From Paguma larvata (Eukaryota; Chordata; Mammalia; Carnivora; Viverridae), in contig CM057826.1 of assembly GCA_030068075.1 (NCBI GenBank), forward strand, positions 95,841,804 to 95,905,803: a stretch of DNA of 64,000 nucleotides. The letters run 5' to 3'. The notes beneath the pieces are model-generated. The model had not been told where the DNA came from. It saw only the letters and a list, made by a program, of their open reading frames with translations, and searched no databases. The position numbers were made by a program, and so were the translations under genes. This document shows, one piece after another, positions 25,850 through 35,940 of the stretch (positions are counted from its first letter, which is position 1; each line of letters begins with the position of its first letter).

Positions 25850-26490
25850 ATCATCATTAGGCTGACCTTAGCAGAAGCCTTCTTGTCTCTACACTTGCAC
25901 TCACCTCCAGTAGATTATCCAATAGGAGTCAGAATAAACTTGAAAACAGTAATCAAATCATTTAATTCTTCTGTTCAGAACTCACTGATATCTTCCCATC
26001 TCACTTAGAATAAAAGCCAAAGTCCTTAGTTGGGCCCACAAGGCCCAGCCAAGCCTCTGACTTGTCACTTACTACTCTCCCATTCTTTACTTTGCTCTGG
26101 TCTCACTGACTTCCTCACTAGTCTTTAAATAGAAACAAATTTATATGCCAGGACCTTTGCACTTGCCATGATGCTCATTCATCAGAATGCTCTCTTTTCA
26201 CCAACTGCTTCCTTGATTCCTTATAGTCTCTGATAAAATGCTATTTGGTCATTGACATTGTTGATACCCCCAATCACTCCTTATCCATGCTACTCTGCTT
26301 TAGTTTCCTTTATATTATTTCTCATCACTTGACATATTGCAAATGAATTTGTTCATTTGTTTATGCTCAGCCTGTGTGAGCAGGGACCTTCTTTTGTTCA
26401 CTACAGTATCCCTATTGCTTAAAACGATTCCTGGCATAGCCGCTGGAGCTCACTCACTCAGTATTTACTGATTGGATGAACGAATTACTG
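25850..26490 (+). mobile_element. L2 LINE, 3' fragment
   Basis: Landmarks in order: 'ttcccatctcacttagaataaaagccaaagtccttag', 'cacaaggcccagcc', 'ttactactctcccattc', 'ccaggacctttgcacttgcc', 'tatattatttctcatcacttgacata', 'gagcagggaccttctt', 'agtatccctattgctt', 'cagtatttactgattggatgaa'. This is the L2 3' region in sense orientation, without open frames. Confidence 0.85.
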
Positions 26491-29479
26491 AGCCCTAATG
26501 CTCTGTACCATCAGCTGGCAACAATGCCCCAAAAGGCTGTAAGTGATGAAGGGGATGTTAATAAAAATTAATTGTCAAGAGAGTCCAGGGTTTTTAGAGA
26601 ATAAGCAAATGTAGGAGAAACATTTAAAAATTAAGGGGAAAAAAAATAAGCAGAAAGTGATCCTGGTTCTTGTTCACCCATTCACTGAACCAAAGCCAGG
26701 CCAGATTTGTTCTCTTCAGTTGCTGAAATCTGGTTCTTGTCACAAACCAACCTAGACATCTATTTTGATACACATATTATATGTCTCTTGGCATGCAGAG
26801 TACTCATATCACTTACCAGATTTATTGAAATTATGAAAAGTGGTGTGAAATGCCTCCCGCCATATGGGAAAGAGGTGAAAATGCTGACATTTGGCTCTTG
26901 TCCAATTTCACAAAAGTTTAGAGTTTCAGACTTAGTTCTCCTCCTGGGTGTGGTGGCTCTTGCTTATCAAACTTCTATTCTCTGGGTAGCTGTAAAGTCC
27001 TAGCTGTGTATCTTGTGGTATTTTAATACCCAAAGAACCATATTCTAATGTGTATCAAAATGGACACTTTGGCCCAGCTGTTATAAGAAGAACCGGAAAG
27101 GCTTTCTTTGCCCTGTTAATTGTCTGTCATTCATATTTCACTTTATTTAGCACTGGTGAACTAGCAAGAGGCCTGTGGGAAGGGACCTGGCCCATTCAGG
27201 ACACAAACCACCACAGGAACCCATGTGTGCAGAGCCCAAGGCCAGCCAGGGAGCCCTGCCTCCACCACCCAGCTGTCCTGTGACCTGGGACAGCTCTCCA
27301 TTTCTCCACACCTCACTGCCCCCTCTACTGCCATTCTCTCACCTGAGCTGTCCCAGAGGGTCACCCAGTTCCCTCAATGGTCAGTGGAGACCAATAATAC
27401 CTTCTGCATGGAGTTGGGAAGATCAGATGAGATAGTTCAGTGTTCAAATGATTAAAACACTTCAATGGATGCTAGCTCAGAAGTTCTCTCTAAAGTTTTA
27501 GCAGGGATGATCATGACCTGTTGCTAGGACTACAGCTCATGCTCTTTTACAGGGAGTTGACAGATCTTTTGCCCCTAGATGTAGTTCTTTCCTAAATTCT
27601 ATTTTTGATTGAAGTGAGTCACTTTGGCTAGGAAGGTAGTCAATCTGAATTGCAATATTATGCATGCATTTAGGCGGTGCTTATACCTCATGCCAGCCAG
27701 GCAGAGATGTTGTGCAAACTCTTCCTAATATTGTACAATTTCCCTGTAATACGTAAACATGACTTTTGTTGTTACTGAATCTAAAATATCTTTGTTTCCA
27801 AACTGTCTTACAAATATGTCATGATGTCAGATCCACAGAAATAAACAACTGCTTCAAACCTGTGTCTCACCTTCAGCCCCCAAATACAGCCTAGATTTCC
27901 TGCAGTAGGCATGTTCTCAGCCCATGGGAGTGAGTGTGTGTGTGCGTCTCTCTCTGTTTGTATGTGTGTATATGCATGTGTGTGGTGCTATGGAGGAAAA
28001 GAACTTGGTAAATAAATCTTCAAGGTCCTCTTTCCAGAGGACTTTCAGTTCAGTTGTAATAACCTGCCATTAGACCTTCATCCCAGACTCACCCACTAGC
28101 ATTTCCACGATGCCAGTTTAGGTAGTTCTTTCAGAAAGGGCCACTCTGATGCATTAAATATGAAAAATTTCATAGGACTGGAGCTGGGACTCTAGTTCTA
28201 ATCCTCACCCTTCCAAATGAAGCAGGAAAGAAATTCATGTGTGTCTATTCTGTCCTCCATTTATTCAGTACCCATGACGTACAAAGCACATGCAGGTTTG
28301 CTCCCACACTGAGAGCACCTACATCAATATAGCTTGTATTTCCAGGAAGGCCTGACCCTCAGCCCATTACCGACAGGCTTTCCAGGAAGTAATTGCACAG
28401 ATGGTTTTACTCCTTTGCCTCTCTCTCCTCAGGTGGTGTTTTACATTTGTTTATTCTTTGGCTGAGATTTCCAGCATTCTATTTGGTAACTAAGTGGTAA
28501 CTGTCCTCAGAAGGAAAATGCCCTTGTCAGCACAGAACAAGAGTCTGTAATTTTTCCAGAAAAGACTTCTGTTAGTCTTCAGATAAAGATAAATGTCCTT
28601 AGGACCATATACTCATCACGAAACTAAACCGACTACAGTATGCAGAAGATAATTGTTTATGAAGAATAAGGCAGCATTGCCTCATTTGTACAGATGGCAT
28701 CAATGGGTGATAAGGTTTCCAATTCATACGTGACGTTGGGTTATCTTGAGAACAAAATATTCAAGTCCAAAGTACTCATCTTAGCTATAGTTTGTTAAAA
28801 TAATTTTTATGGATGTATTTCATATTTTTTGCCATTTTAAATCTAGTGACTGAACATATTTCAACTTCTTCTCGATGACTCAGAGTCATCACCATGAATG
28901 TGGATAATTTTACTGTGCTTCAGATAAGCAATGACATCGGGACCTGTTGAGTTATGAGCTGTGGTGGAAAATTCCTAGGTAAATGTCTCAGGGTCTTAGA
29001 TTTATTGAGCTCTAACAGTTTTTCTAATTCTTCCCTGGATGTTGGACTTATACTTGTTGCTGTCTTGCTGTATTTTTCTCTAGAAGCCTTCCCCCACTCT
29101 CATCCTTTCATTCAAGGACCACTTTTGAACACTCACCGTGCACTAGAGGGTACAGCCCAACCAGGACCAGGGAGCAAGGGCCTGCTAATGAGAGAGGCAA
29201 ACAATAAACAAGGTCATAATTAAACTGATTAATTCTAATTTGCTTTGGGTTGGGAGAGTGAACACTCACACTTGAGAGTTATGTGTAAACTAAGGATAAG
29301 GATCAGAACTACACGTGATCAGAGTCCATTTTTGTTTCCTTTTGAGTAGTTCCTCAGCAATGAGATTGTGGGCTTCATGGCTCTCTGAAAACGCAGACCT
29401 TCTGTATTTCCACAGAATACTGAGTGTAACACTTAAAAGGGCTCGATGTCACTCAAGCTAGAGTTCCTCTAGTCTGCCA
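26491..29479. other. unassigned non-coding sequence
   Basis: It includes a GT-rich stretch (27928-27987), a possible MIR 3' remnant around 27396-27465, and a palindrome with an AP-1-like core at 28874-28890. Frames reach only 98 codons. No gene is seen. Confidence 0.5.
27928..27987. repeat. imperfect (TG)n / (TATG)n microsatellite
   Basis: Alternating TG runs broken by 'cgtctctctctgtttg', then TATG-like units. Simple sequence. Confidence 0.8.
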
Positions 29480-30180
29480 AATGGCCCTTTGCCTACAACT
29501 TCAAATTGAGGACAGCATGGCATCTGAGAGTCTAGAGATTGCAGATTCACATCTCCAGGACTGGTCTCCTTTCATCACCATATCTGTGGATCTAACTGCC
29601 AAGTCCCCCTCTCCAGGTGGATGTCTCATGACATCTGAAGTTTACCTGCTGATTCCACCCCTCACCATTGCCTCCACCCCCATTCTCTTCCTCTAGTCTT
29701 TCCATCTTGGTAAAGGGTCTTCCCAACACAGAGAAATTATTCCCAAGTTCTCTCTTGCCCTCATCCCCCACTTTCTCAAGTACTAGCCCACATCGAATTC
29801 ATCAACTAAGTCTTTGGATTTGTATATCAAAAACATATCCCGAATCTGAATCAGACAAAGATTCCTCATTCCCTGACACCTGTCAGTATCCTGCTTTGCT
29901 CTTGGAGAAAAATCCAAGCTCCCTATAGTGGCTTCTAGGCATGATAGGATTAGTCTTCTGTTTACAGTTTCCACTTCTTATCACATTGTCCTCTCCTGCC
30001 AGGCTCCAACCACTTAGACCTTCTATCTATTCTTCCCCCCATCCCCACTCCCCACATTTGTGTTGGGGGCCAATACACTCTATTTCCTTTGCTTAACTGT
30101 CTTTGGCCAGACCAGCCAAATGTCTGGCTCCTTTTTGTTATCACTGAGGACTTAACCTTAACCTTATAGAGGCCTTCTAT
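29480..30180 (+). mobile_element. L2 LINE fragment
   Basis: Contains 'ctccaggactggtctcc', 'ggtggatgtctcatgacatctga', 'agtctttccatcttggtaaaggg', 'ctttgctcttggagaaaaatccaagctcc', 'cctctcctgccaggctccaaccac'. The order follows the L2 body in sense orientation, more diverged than the copies at 11 and 26 kb. Confidence 0.7.
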
Positions 30181-30325
30181 TCAGTACCTCTGATGCTTTA
30201 ATGTGCATGCAGATCACTGGGATATAGATTCTGATTCAGTAAGGCTGAGCTAAGGCTGGAGATTCTGCATCTCCAACAAGCTCCTAAGTGATACCCAGGC
30301 TTCTGGTCTGTGAACCATACAGAAT
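30181..30325. mobile_element. hAT-Charlie MER5/MER58-type element
   Basis: 'aatgtgcatgcagatcactggg', 'attctgattcagtaaggctgagc', 'ggagattctgcatctccaacaagctcctaagtgat' are phrases of this non-autonomous group. The exact subfamily is uncertain. Confidence 0.65.
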
Positions 30326-30615
30326 CCTAGTATGCAACCTATAAATATTTTCTGTTGAGTCTGTTTTATACTCTTCCCAGCCCTCGGGGATGTTAAAGAG
30401 CTAAGTTTCTAGCTTTAAGTAAGCAAATGAGCAAATCAGCTTGTATTCGAAGGTATTGCTGATTCAAAAGATTTGATGAGGGCTTTGTCTTTTATCATGA
30501 TGCCCAGAGAATGATAACATAGCCTATTTGGAATGATTGATGACAAAATCAGTTACTGATTCAAGGGAAGTTTTGTTGTTTTTTTAAAAAATTTTAATGT
30601 TTAGGGGCACCTGGG

Positions 30616-30627
30616 TGGCTCAGTCGG
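30616..30627 (+). promoter_or_regulatory. Pol III A box of nested SINE
   Basis: TGGCTCAGTCGG fits the A-box consensus TRGYNNARNNGG at every position. Inherited from the tRNA ancestor. Confidence 0.7.
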
Positions 30628-30672
30628 TTAAACCTCCGACTTCGGCTCAGGTCACGATCTGGCGGCTTGTAA

Positions 30673-30681
30673 GTTCGAGCC
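30673..30681 (+). promoter_or_regulatory. Pol III B box of nested SINE
   Basis: GTTCGAGCC fits the B-box consensus GWTCRANNC exactly, 46 bases past the end of the A box, a tRNA-like spacing. Confidence 0.7.
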
Positions 30682-31055
30682 CCGCATCAGGCTCTGTGCT
30701 GAGAGCTCAGAACCTGGAGCCTGCTTCGGATTCTGTGTCTCTCCCTTTCTCTTCCTGTCCCATGCTCATGCTCTGTCTCTCTCTGTTTCTCAATAATAAA
30801 TAAATTTAAAAATATTTTTTAATGTTTATTTATTTTTGAGAGAGAGAGAAAGAGACAGAGACAGAGCACTAGTGGGGGAGGGGAAGAGAAAGAGGGAGAC
30901 ACAGGATCTGAAGCAGGCTCCAGGCTCCAAGCTGTCAGCACAGAGCCCAACGCGGGGATCAAATCCCATGAGCTATGATGTCATGACCTGAGCCAAAGTC
31001 AGACAGTCAACCAACTAAGCTACCCAGGCGTCCCGAGTTTTGTTTGTTTTTAAAG

Positions 31056-31639
31056 TTGTTCTGGTTTGATGTTCATATCATTCCCTGAAGTAAAACTTCT
31101 CAAACACAGCAATGGATGGAATTGAGAGGAACGAGGGTTTACCAGCTAACTCTTTATTTACTGTAGATACCTTCCCCACAAATGCTAGGGGCAACACTGA
31201 GAATATGCTTGTAAATTTACATGAAAAACTAACCACAGATCACAACTGGTGATACAGCTTTGTTTATGAATGCAACAGAGACCATTCCTTCATTTTATGA
31301 AGTGCCTTCACACCGTTCATGTAATCAACCAATTGACCATCAAATCCTAGATGCATGCCTATTATATGCAGAATATTTTGCACATAGAACTTAAGACATG
31401 GTCAATGTCTTTTGATGTTATTAAAATTCTGGTGAAAGACACATATACCATTGGAATTGGATCATGTGAAGCAACACAGAATGAAGTTGCCTTCTGGAAG
31501 GCAAGGACTAAGAGCATCTGAATTCCTAAGGATCTTTCCAAGTCCATGATCTGCCACTCTGTATTCAGTCCTAAATGAATTGTAAAAGAACAGTGGATAT
31601 CAAACTTTAAGATGAAAAAAATACTCTTAATAAATATAA
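31056..31639. other. unassigned non-coding sequence
   Basis: Nothing gene-like or repetitive recognised between the SINE nest and the hAT fragments. Confidence 0.5.
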
Positions 31640-31735
31640 AGCCAGATTTGGTGGGCCTGGGTGGAGGCCTAGAACTTGCATTTCTGACAGGCTCTTAGGC
31701 GATGGCAATGCTGGTAGTGTGAGGACCACGCTTTT
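31640..31735. mobile_element. MER5/MER58-type hAT fragment
   Basis: 'gggcctgggtggaggcctagaacttgcatttctgacaggctcttaggcgatggcaatgctggtagtgtgaggaccac' is the 3' half of this element class. The 5' half is missing. Confidence 0.65.
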
Positions 31736-31774
31736 TTGTTGCAAGGAGAAAAAACAGTGCTACTTCAAGTAGGG

Positions 31775-31900
31775 TCACCAAACTCCCAGGCACACCCCCA
31801 GATCTACTGAATCTGAATTCATGGGGTTGGGGCTCAAGAAAGGTGTTCTGACAAACTTTCCAGGTAATTTTTACATATCCTAAAGATTGAGAAGCACTGA
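31775..31900. mobile_element. MER5-type hAT fragment
   Basis: 'gatctactgaatctgaattcatggggttggggctcaagaaagg' then 'ctttccaggtaatttttacatatcctaaagattgagaagcactg' is a second 3' half of the same element class, lying close to the previous one. Confidence 0.65.
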
Positions 31901-33309
31901 CATTAACTGCTAGAAGCCAGATGTGTTGAATTCAGGACACATGTCCTCCCCTCAACAATTAGCCACCAGGGTGATAGCAGGTTACAGACTTTTCAGGGGC
32001 TGTCAATTAATACCAAGTGGCCTGGTTTGACTTTACCAACTTAAGCAGGTATAGGGCTGGCCAGCACCCCCAACTAGAGACTGATGCTCCCACCATGTTT
32101 GTTAGTCACAGACTGGATCAGACCAGAGAATAGTGGCCAGAAAGGAGCTCTGATTTAGCTAGATTGATGGCTATTTTTATCATAATACTCATGAGGAACA
32201 GAGAATGTAATGGGTCTAACAGATGTGGACGTTCTAATGCCAGAGAGTCTCTTTGCCTAAAAGCGAATTAAAATCATCCAATATATTTCCCCATCCTCTG
32301 GCCTTAGATTGAGTTGTCACAGACTCCCAGACAATGCTCCAGGCACCCCAGATGGTACTGGCTGACATACTCCGAGCATGTCATTAGGCACACATGCAAA
32401 CCACATGAGGGCAACAAGCTTCTGGAGACTAAATGCAGGGCATTATCCCCTTCCCCCAGGTTCCTAAGACACTGTTGGGAGGAAGAGAGATAAATGGGAC
32501 CTCAGGTGCTGGGAAGTCTTGGGAAAGTGAGGACCATGGGAAATCCTTGGGGTGAGGGTGCCAGGCAGATACTGGGAAATTCCTCTAACAATGAGAGCAA
32601 AATATATTCAAGTTCTGACGTTTTCTTTCTCTTTTAATTTCAACACAGTCTTACCATTTGGTTTGGGAAGTATGATTTTGGACTCAAGGTAGAACCATTA
32701 ACTTTTTATTCTACCAGAGAAATAAAACAATGGATTTCTACAAATTATTTAATAATTTTGCAATAATGATTCTATCCAGCTAGTAAAAATAAAAGAAAGG
32801 CAAATGCTAACTTGAAACCAACAAAATCCTTGGATAATTCATTTTCTTTGATCTAATTGATTTCAGACCCCAGCTTTGGATATCGAGCCCCCCAACAATC
32901 CAGTTCTGTTAGATTCATGATAAGCATATCTACACCAGGCCAGAATTATCCTTACTCCTTGAGCTCTATCTACTGTCTCCAAACTCCAAACACAAACAGA
33001 AATAAGAGTCAGGAAAAGCTATTGCCTTGGGTACCCCCCCTTCCACTCACATGGGCTTGGTGTGGACTCCACCATTGTTTGAACTTCAGTCTAACACCCT
33101 GAATTCCATCAAGATTCAAATAGCCCTAGAAAGGTTAACATCTATAAATGTCACCCAAAGTGAAGCATTTTGCCAGAAAGAAGTGAGAAATTACAAGGGC
33201 CCAGGGGGGCCACAAGGCATCATGACAGAAGAATCTCAGAAGTCTTGAATCTCGGTTTTGTTTGTTTGTTTTATACAGACTCTTGCTTAGGAAGGTGTAT
33301 GCTTAGGAA
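31901..33309. other. unassigned non-coding sequence
   Basis: No gene or named repeat. The longest frame has 81 codons (32857-33102, +) and no domain I recognise. Confidence 0.5.
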
Positions 33310-33440
33310 ATGTATTTAATGCCTCTTATTCTGTATCTTACTTGCCTCTCAAGGTCACTGGAAAGAATAGAATGAAATGATAGGTTTAAAAGTATTTTGA
33401 AAAGTGGAAACTCTTTTATAAAAATATGAGCTATTATTTT
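33310..33440 (+). mobile_element. MIR-family SINE, 3' part
   Basis: 'cttgcctctcaaggtcactggaaagaatagaatgaaatgatagg' and the end 'ttttgaaaagtggaaactcttttataaaaatatgagctattatt' follow the MIRc-like 3' half. Confidence 0.65.
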
Positions 33441-34789
33441 CTAAGGTAATTTCCTGGTCTGGCTCAAGGTAGATCTGACTTTTCAGAGGAAGATCAAGTA
33501 CCAACCAGTTAACTGGAGGGAAAGTGATGCTTTTAAAAGGAAGAGTGTTGTCTATAAACAGTGTATGTATTCTTATCTCCTTTGAGATACAACAAAACGT
33601 AGTAAACTTCCAGATAGTTATCGAGAAACCTGCATGACTCTGCATTTGCAGTGATAGGTGCTTAAGGTAGAAGACATTTTATGGTGCAATCACAGTAGCC
33701 CTAACCAATCCTAGCCTTGAGTTATTTTAGTTTGTTTGGACCTTGGGTTTGGTGTGCTCTTAATTGGCTTCCTTTCCAGAACTTCGCTGCGTGTGAAAAA
33801 GTTTTTGCTTTCAATTGTTTCTTGAATTATTTCTGGTGTCAGAATCAGAGGGAGATACCCCTGGAAAAGATCAAGATTATAAAGAAAAGTATTGAAAGTA
33901 TTAGCCTTTGATCCCCAGAGTTTGTAAAGATGAATTTATTAGACTCCAAATGCCCCCAGTCAGGCTATGGATTGTCTGGACAACTGGAGGATTGGGGGTG
34001 AATAATACAAGAAGCATGTCTAACAGAAAGATGTTTCCACCTGGAAGAATGGCTCAGTTCCAGCCCAATTCCTTATGGATTTGTTAATTGGATTTGTTCT
34101 TGCAGTTAAGGCAAATCAGCATATACGCTAGTTAGTGGTTTCAGGCACTGCACAATCGGAATTCTGCTCAAGGAAACATTGGCCAAGAAAGAAAAGCACT
34201 TTCTCAAGAGGTTTACTCCTACTGGACCGAAAGAAAATTTACATGTTAAGCAAAGCCAGAAAGGAAAGTGAAATTTCTGGATGCCTAAATTTCACTTCTT
34301 AGGATAGGAGATTCAGATGTGATGTATTTAAGCCTTCCCATACGTGGGAAGCTCTCTGAAAGAAGTTCATGCATACAAAGTGTGTGGCCACAAACCCAGC
34401 ACCTCATGTCCCACAGAACACCGTAGTCATATACTAATCCTCAGAATAAATCACAATGCTTATTAGAAGATGGTGCTACTGGCATTGCCATTAGTGAGTG
34501 CGAGTGTGCCTGAAAGATCCCTGTCCCGAAGGTTTCTTCCCACACTGGATGTGTGGAGCTTGTTAAATTTACGGATGCAGCTGTTATTGTCCAGCCAGAA
34601 CAGCTGGTACAATTCAAGTGTGTCTGGAGTTGCTCCACTCAGAAAGTGTTGCCTGGCCCTGGAGGACCTGACAGGACTTTGGTAAGATCCAAGAGAAAGG
34701 ATGCATGCAATACACAGTTGAAGTCTGCCGTGCTCGACTGGGGATTTTAAGTTCAAAAGGCTATAGAGTTAAATGCAATGTGAGATTCC
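33441..34789. other. unassigned non-coding sequence
   Basis: Overlapping frames of 65-97 codons on both strands near 34440-34756 show no recognisable protein. No named repeat. Confidence 0.5.
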
Positions 34790-35035
34790 TGTTTGGACCC
34801 TGGGACCCAAAAAGGACATTCATGGAAGAAATTGTGAAATATGAATAAAGCCTGTAATCCAGTCAATAGTCATACATCAGTGTTAACATCTTGGTTTTGA
34901 CAAATGCATCACAGGATGGATGATGTTACACCAGGAGAGCTAAGTGAACAGTTTATGGGACATCTCTGAACGATCATTGCAGCTTTTCTATAAATCCCAA
35001 ATTAGCATAGAATTTTAAAAATTAGTTTTTTAGAG
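34790..35035 (+). mobile_element. old L1, extreme 3' end
   Basis: 'aaggacattcatggaagaaattgtgaaatatgaataaagcctgtaatccagtcaatag' followed by 'cttggttttgacaaatgcatcac', 'gatgttacaccaggagagctaagtg', 'cattgcagcttttctataaatcccaaa' is the common 3' UTR of old mammalian L1 (L1M class). Confidence 0.75.
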
Positions 35036-35654
35036 AAGTCTGTGGGGCTAGCATGTAACATAGACGAATGAAATGAGCCAGGTTGGGACGGACAGTCATG
35101 ACCTGGTCAGCCCTTACTCTGACTAGAAATTACCCGTTACTCCCTCCCTGCCAATCAGTTGTTGCCATGCGGAAACATAAGCTCCAGTTTATAGATTTTC
35201 TGAGCTTTCAAGAGAATGCAAAACTCAGCATATGTGTGTCTGTTTTTAAAACAAAGGCTCAAAAAATGCAAAAACACATTACATACAAAGAAAATACAGT
35301 TACTCTGTGAGGACGTATGGCCCATGTATATGACTTCTCTTGTGGGCACTAGAGCAGTAAGTGTGCAAAAGGATGATCTGAAAAGCTTTAAAAATGTAGA
35401 GTCTTAGGTCCCAAAATTAGATGTTCTGATTAGGCAGATTTAGGGTCAAACCCAGGATCCTCCATTTTTATGGATAAAATGTACCCCGCGTGATTTTGAC
35501 ACAGCAAGTTCATAAAAACACTGAGAACTATTCCTTTAAGGACTGAGATCCCTTTTCCCTTAGCTTTTTCACATCCTTCAATTCAACTTCTTATTATCTC
35601 TCTCATCATCAGTGATACAACTTCAAGTCCAGTATTGAAATACAAGTCCAGAAC
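35036..35654. other. unassigned non-coding sequence
   Basis: No gene or named repeat is seen. Confidence 0.5.
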
Positions 35655-35940
35655 TCTTCTAATATGGTGACCACTAGCTACAAGTGGCCAGGAAGCAATC
35701 AAAATGTGGGGCTCTAAGTGGAAAATACATACAGGGTTTCAAAGACTTAGTACACATTTTAAAATGTAAAATATATCAATAAATGCTTATTATTGATAAA
35801 AAGTTAAAATGGTAATATTGTAGATATGCTGGGTTTGTAAAACATATTAAAATTAATTTCACCTGCTCCTAGGAAGTTACATATAAGGCTTACATTTGTG
35901 ACTCAAATTATATTTCTGTTGGATGGTGCTGGTCTAGGAT
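35655..35940. mobile_element. old non-autonomous DNA element, family unsure
   Basis: 'ccactagctacaagtggcc', 'gtttcaaagacttagtacacat', 'gttaaaatggtaatattgtagatatgctgggtt', 'taaaattaatttcacctgctcc' and the end 'attatatttctgttggatggtgctgg' match a common mammalian repeat, probably a hAT-type element, that I cannot name with certainty. Confidence 0.5.

Larger units (their letters stand above)
30604..30828 (+). mobile_element. feliform CAN SINE, forward orientation, nested
   Basis: It begins 'ggggcacctgggtggctcag', continues through 'ggctctgtgctgagagctcagaacctggagcc', 'ttcggattctgtgtctctcc' and ends in 'aataataaataaatttaaaaat'. It is flanked by 'ttttaatgttta' at 30592-30603 and 30817-30828, a perfect 12-bp duplication of sequence belonging to the host SINE. 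It is the only forward SINE of twelve in the window. Confidence 0.95.
30568..31055 (-). mobile_element. older feliform CAN SINE, split by a younger SINE
   Basis: The host SINE is in reverse orientation. Its A-tail side is 30581-30603 and the rest is 30829-31034, ending at head 'accaactaagctacccaggcgtccc'. Outer flanks 'aagttttgttgttttttt' (from about 30568) and 'gagttttgtttgttttt' (31035-31055) look like its diverged target duplication. A second SINE (30604-30816) sits inside the tail region. Confidence 0.88.
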
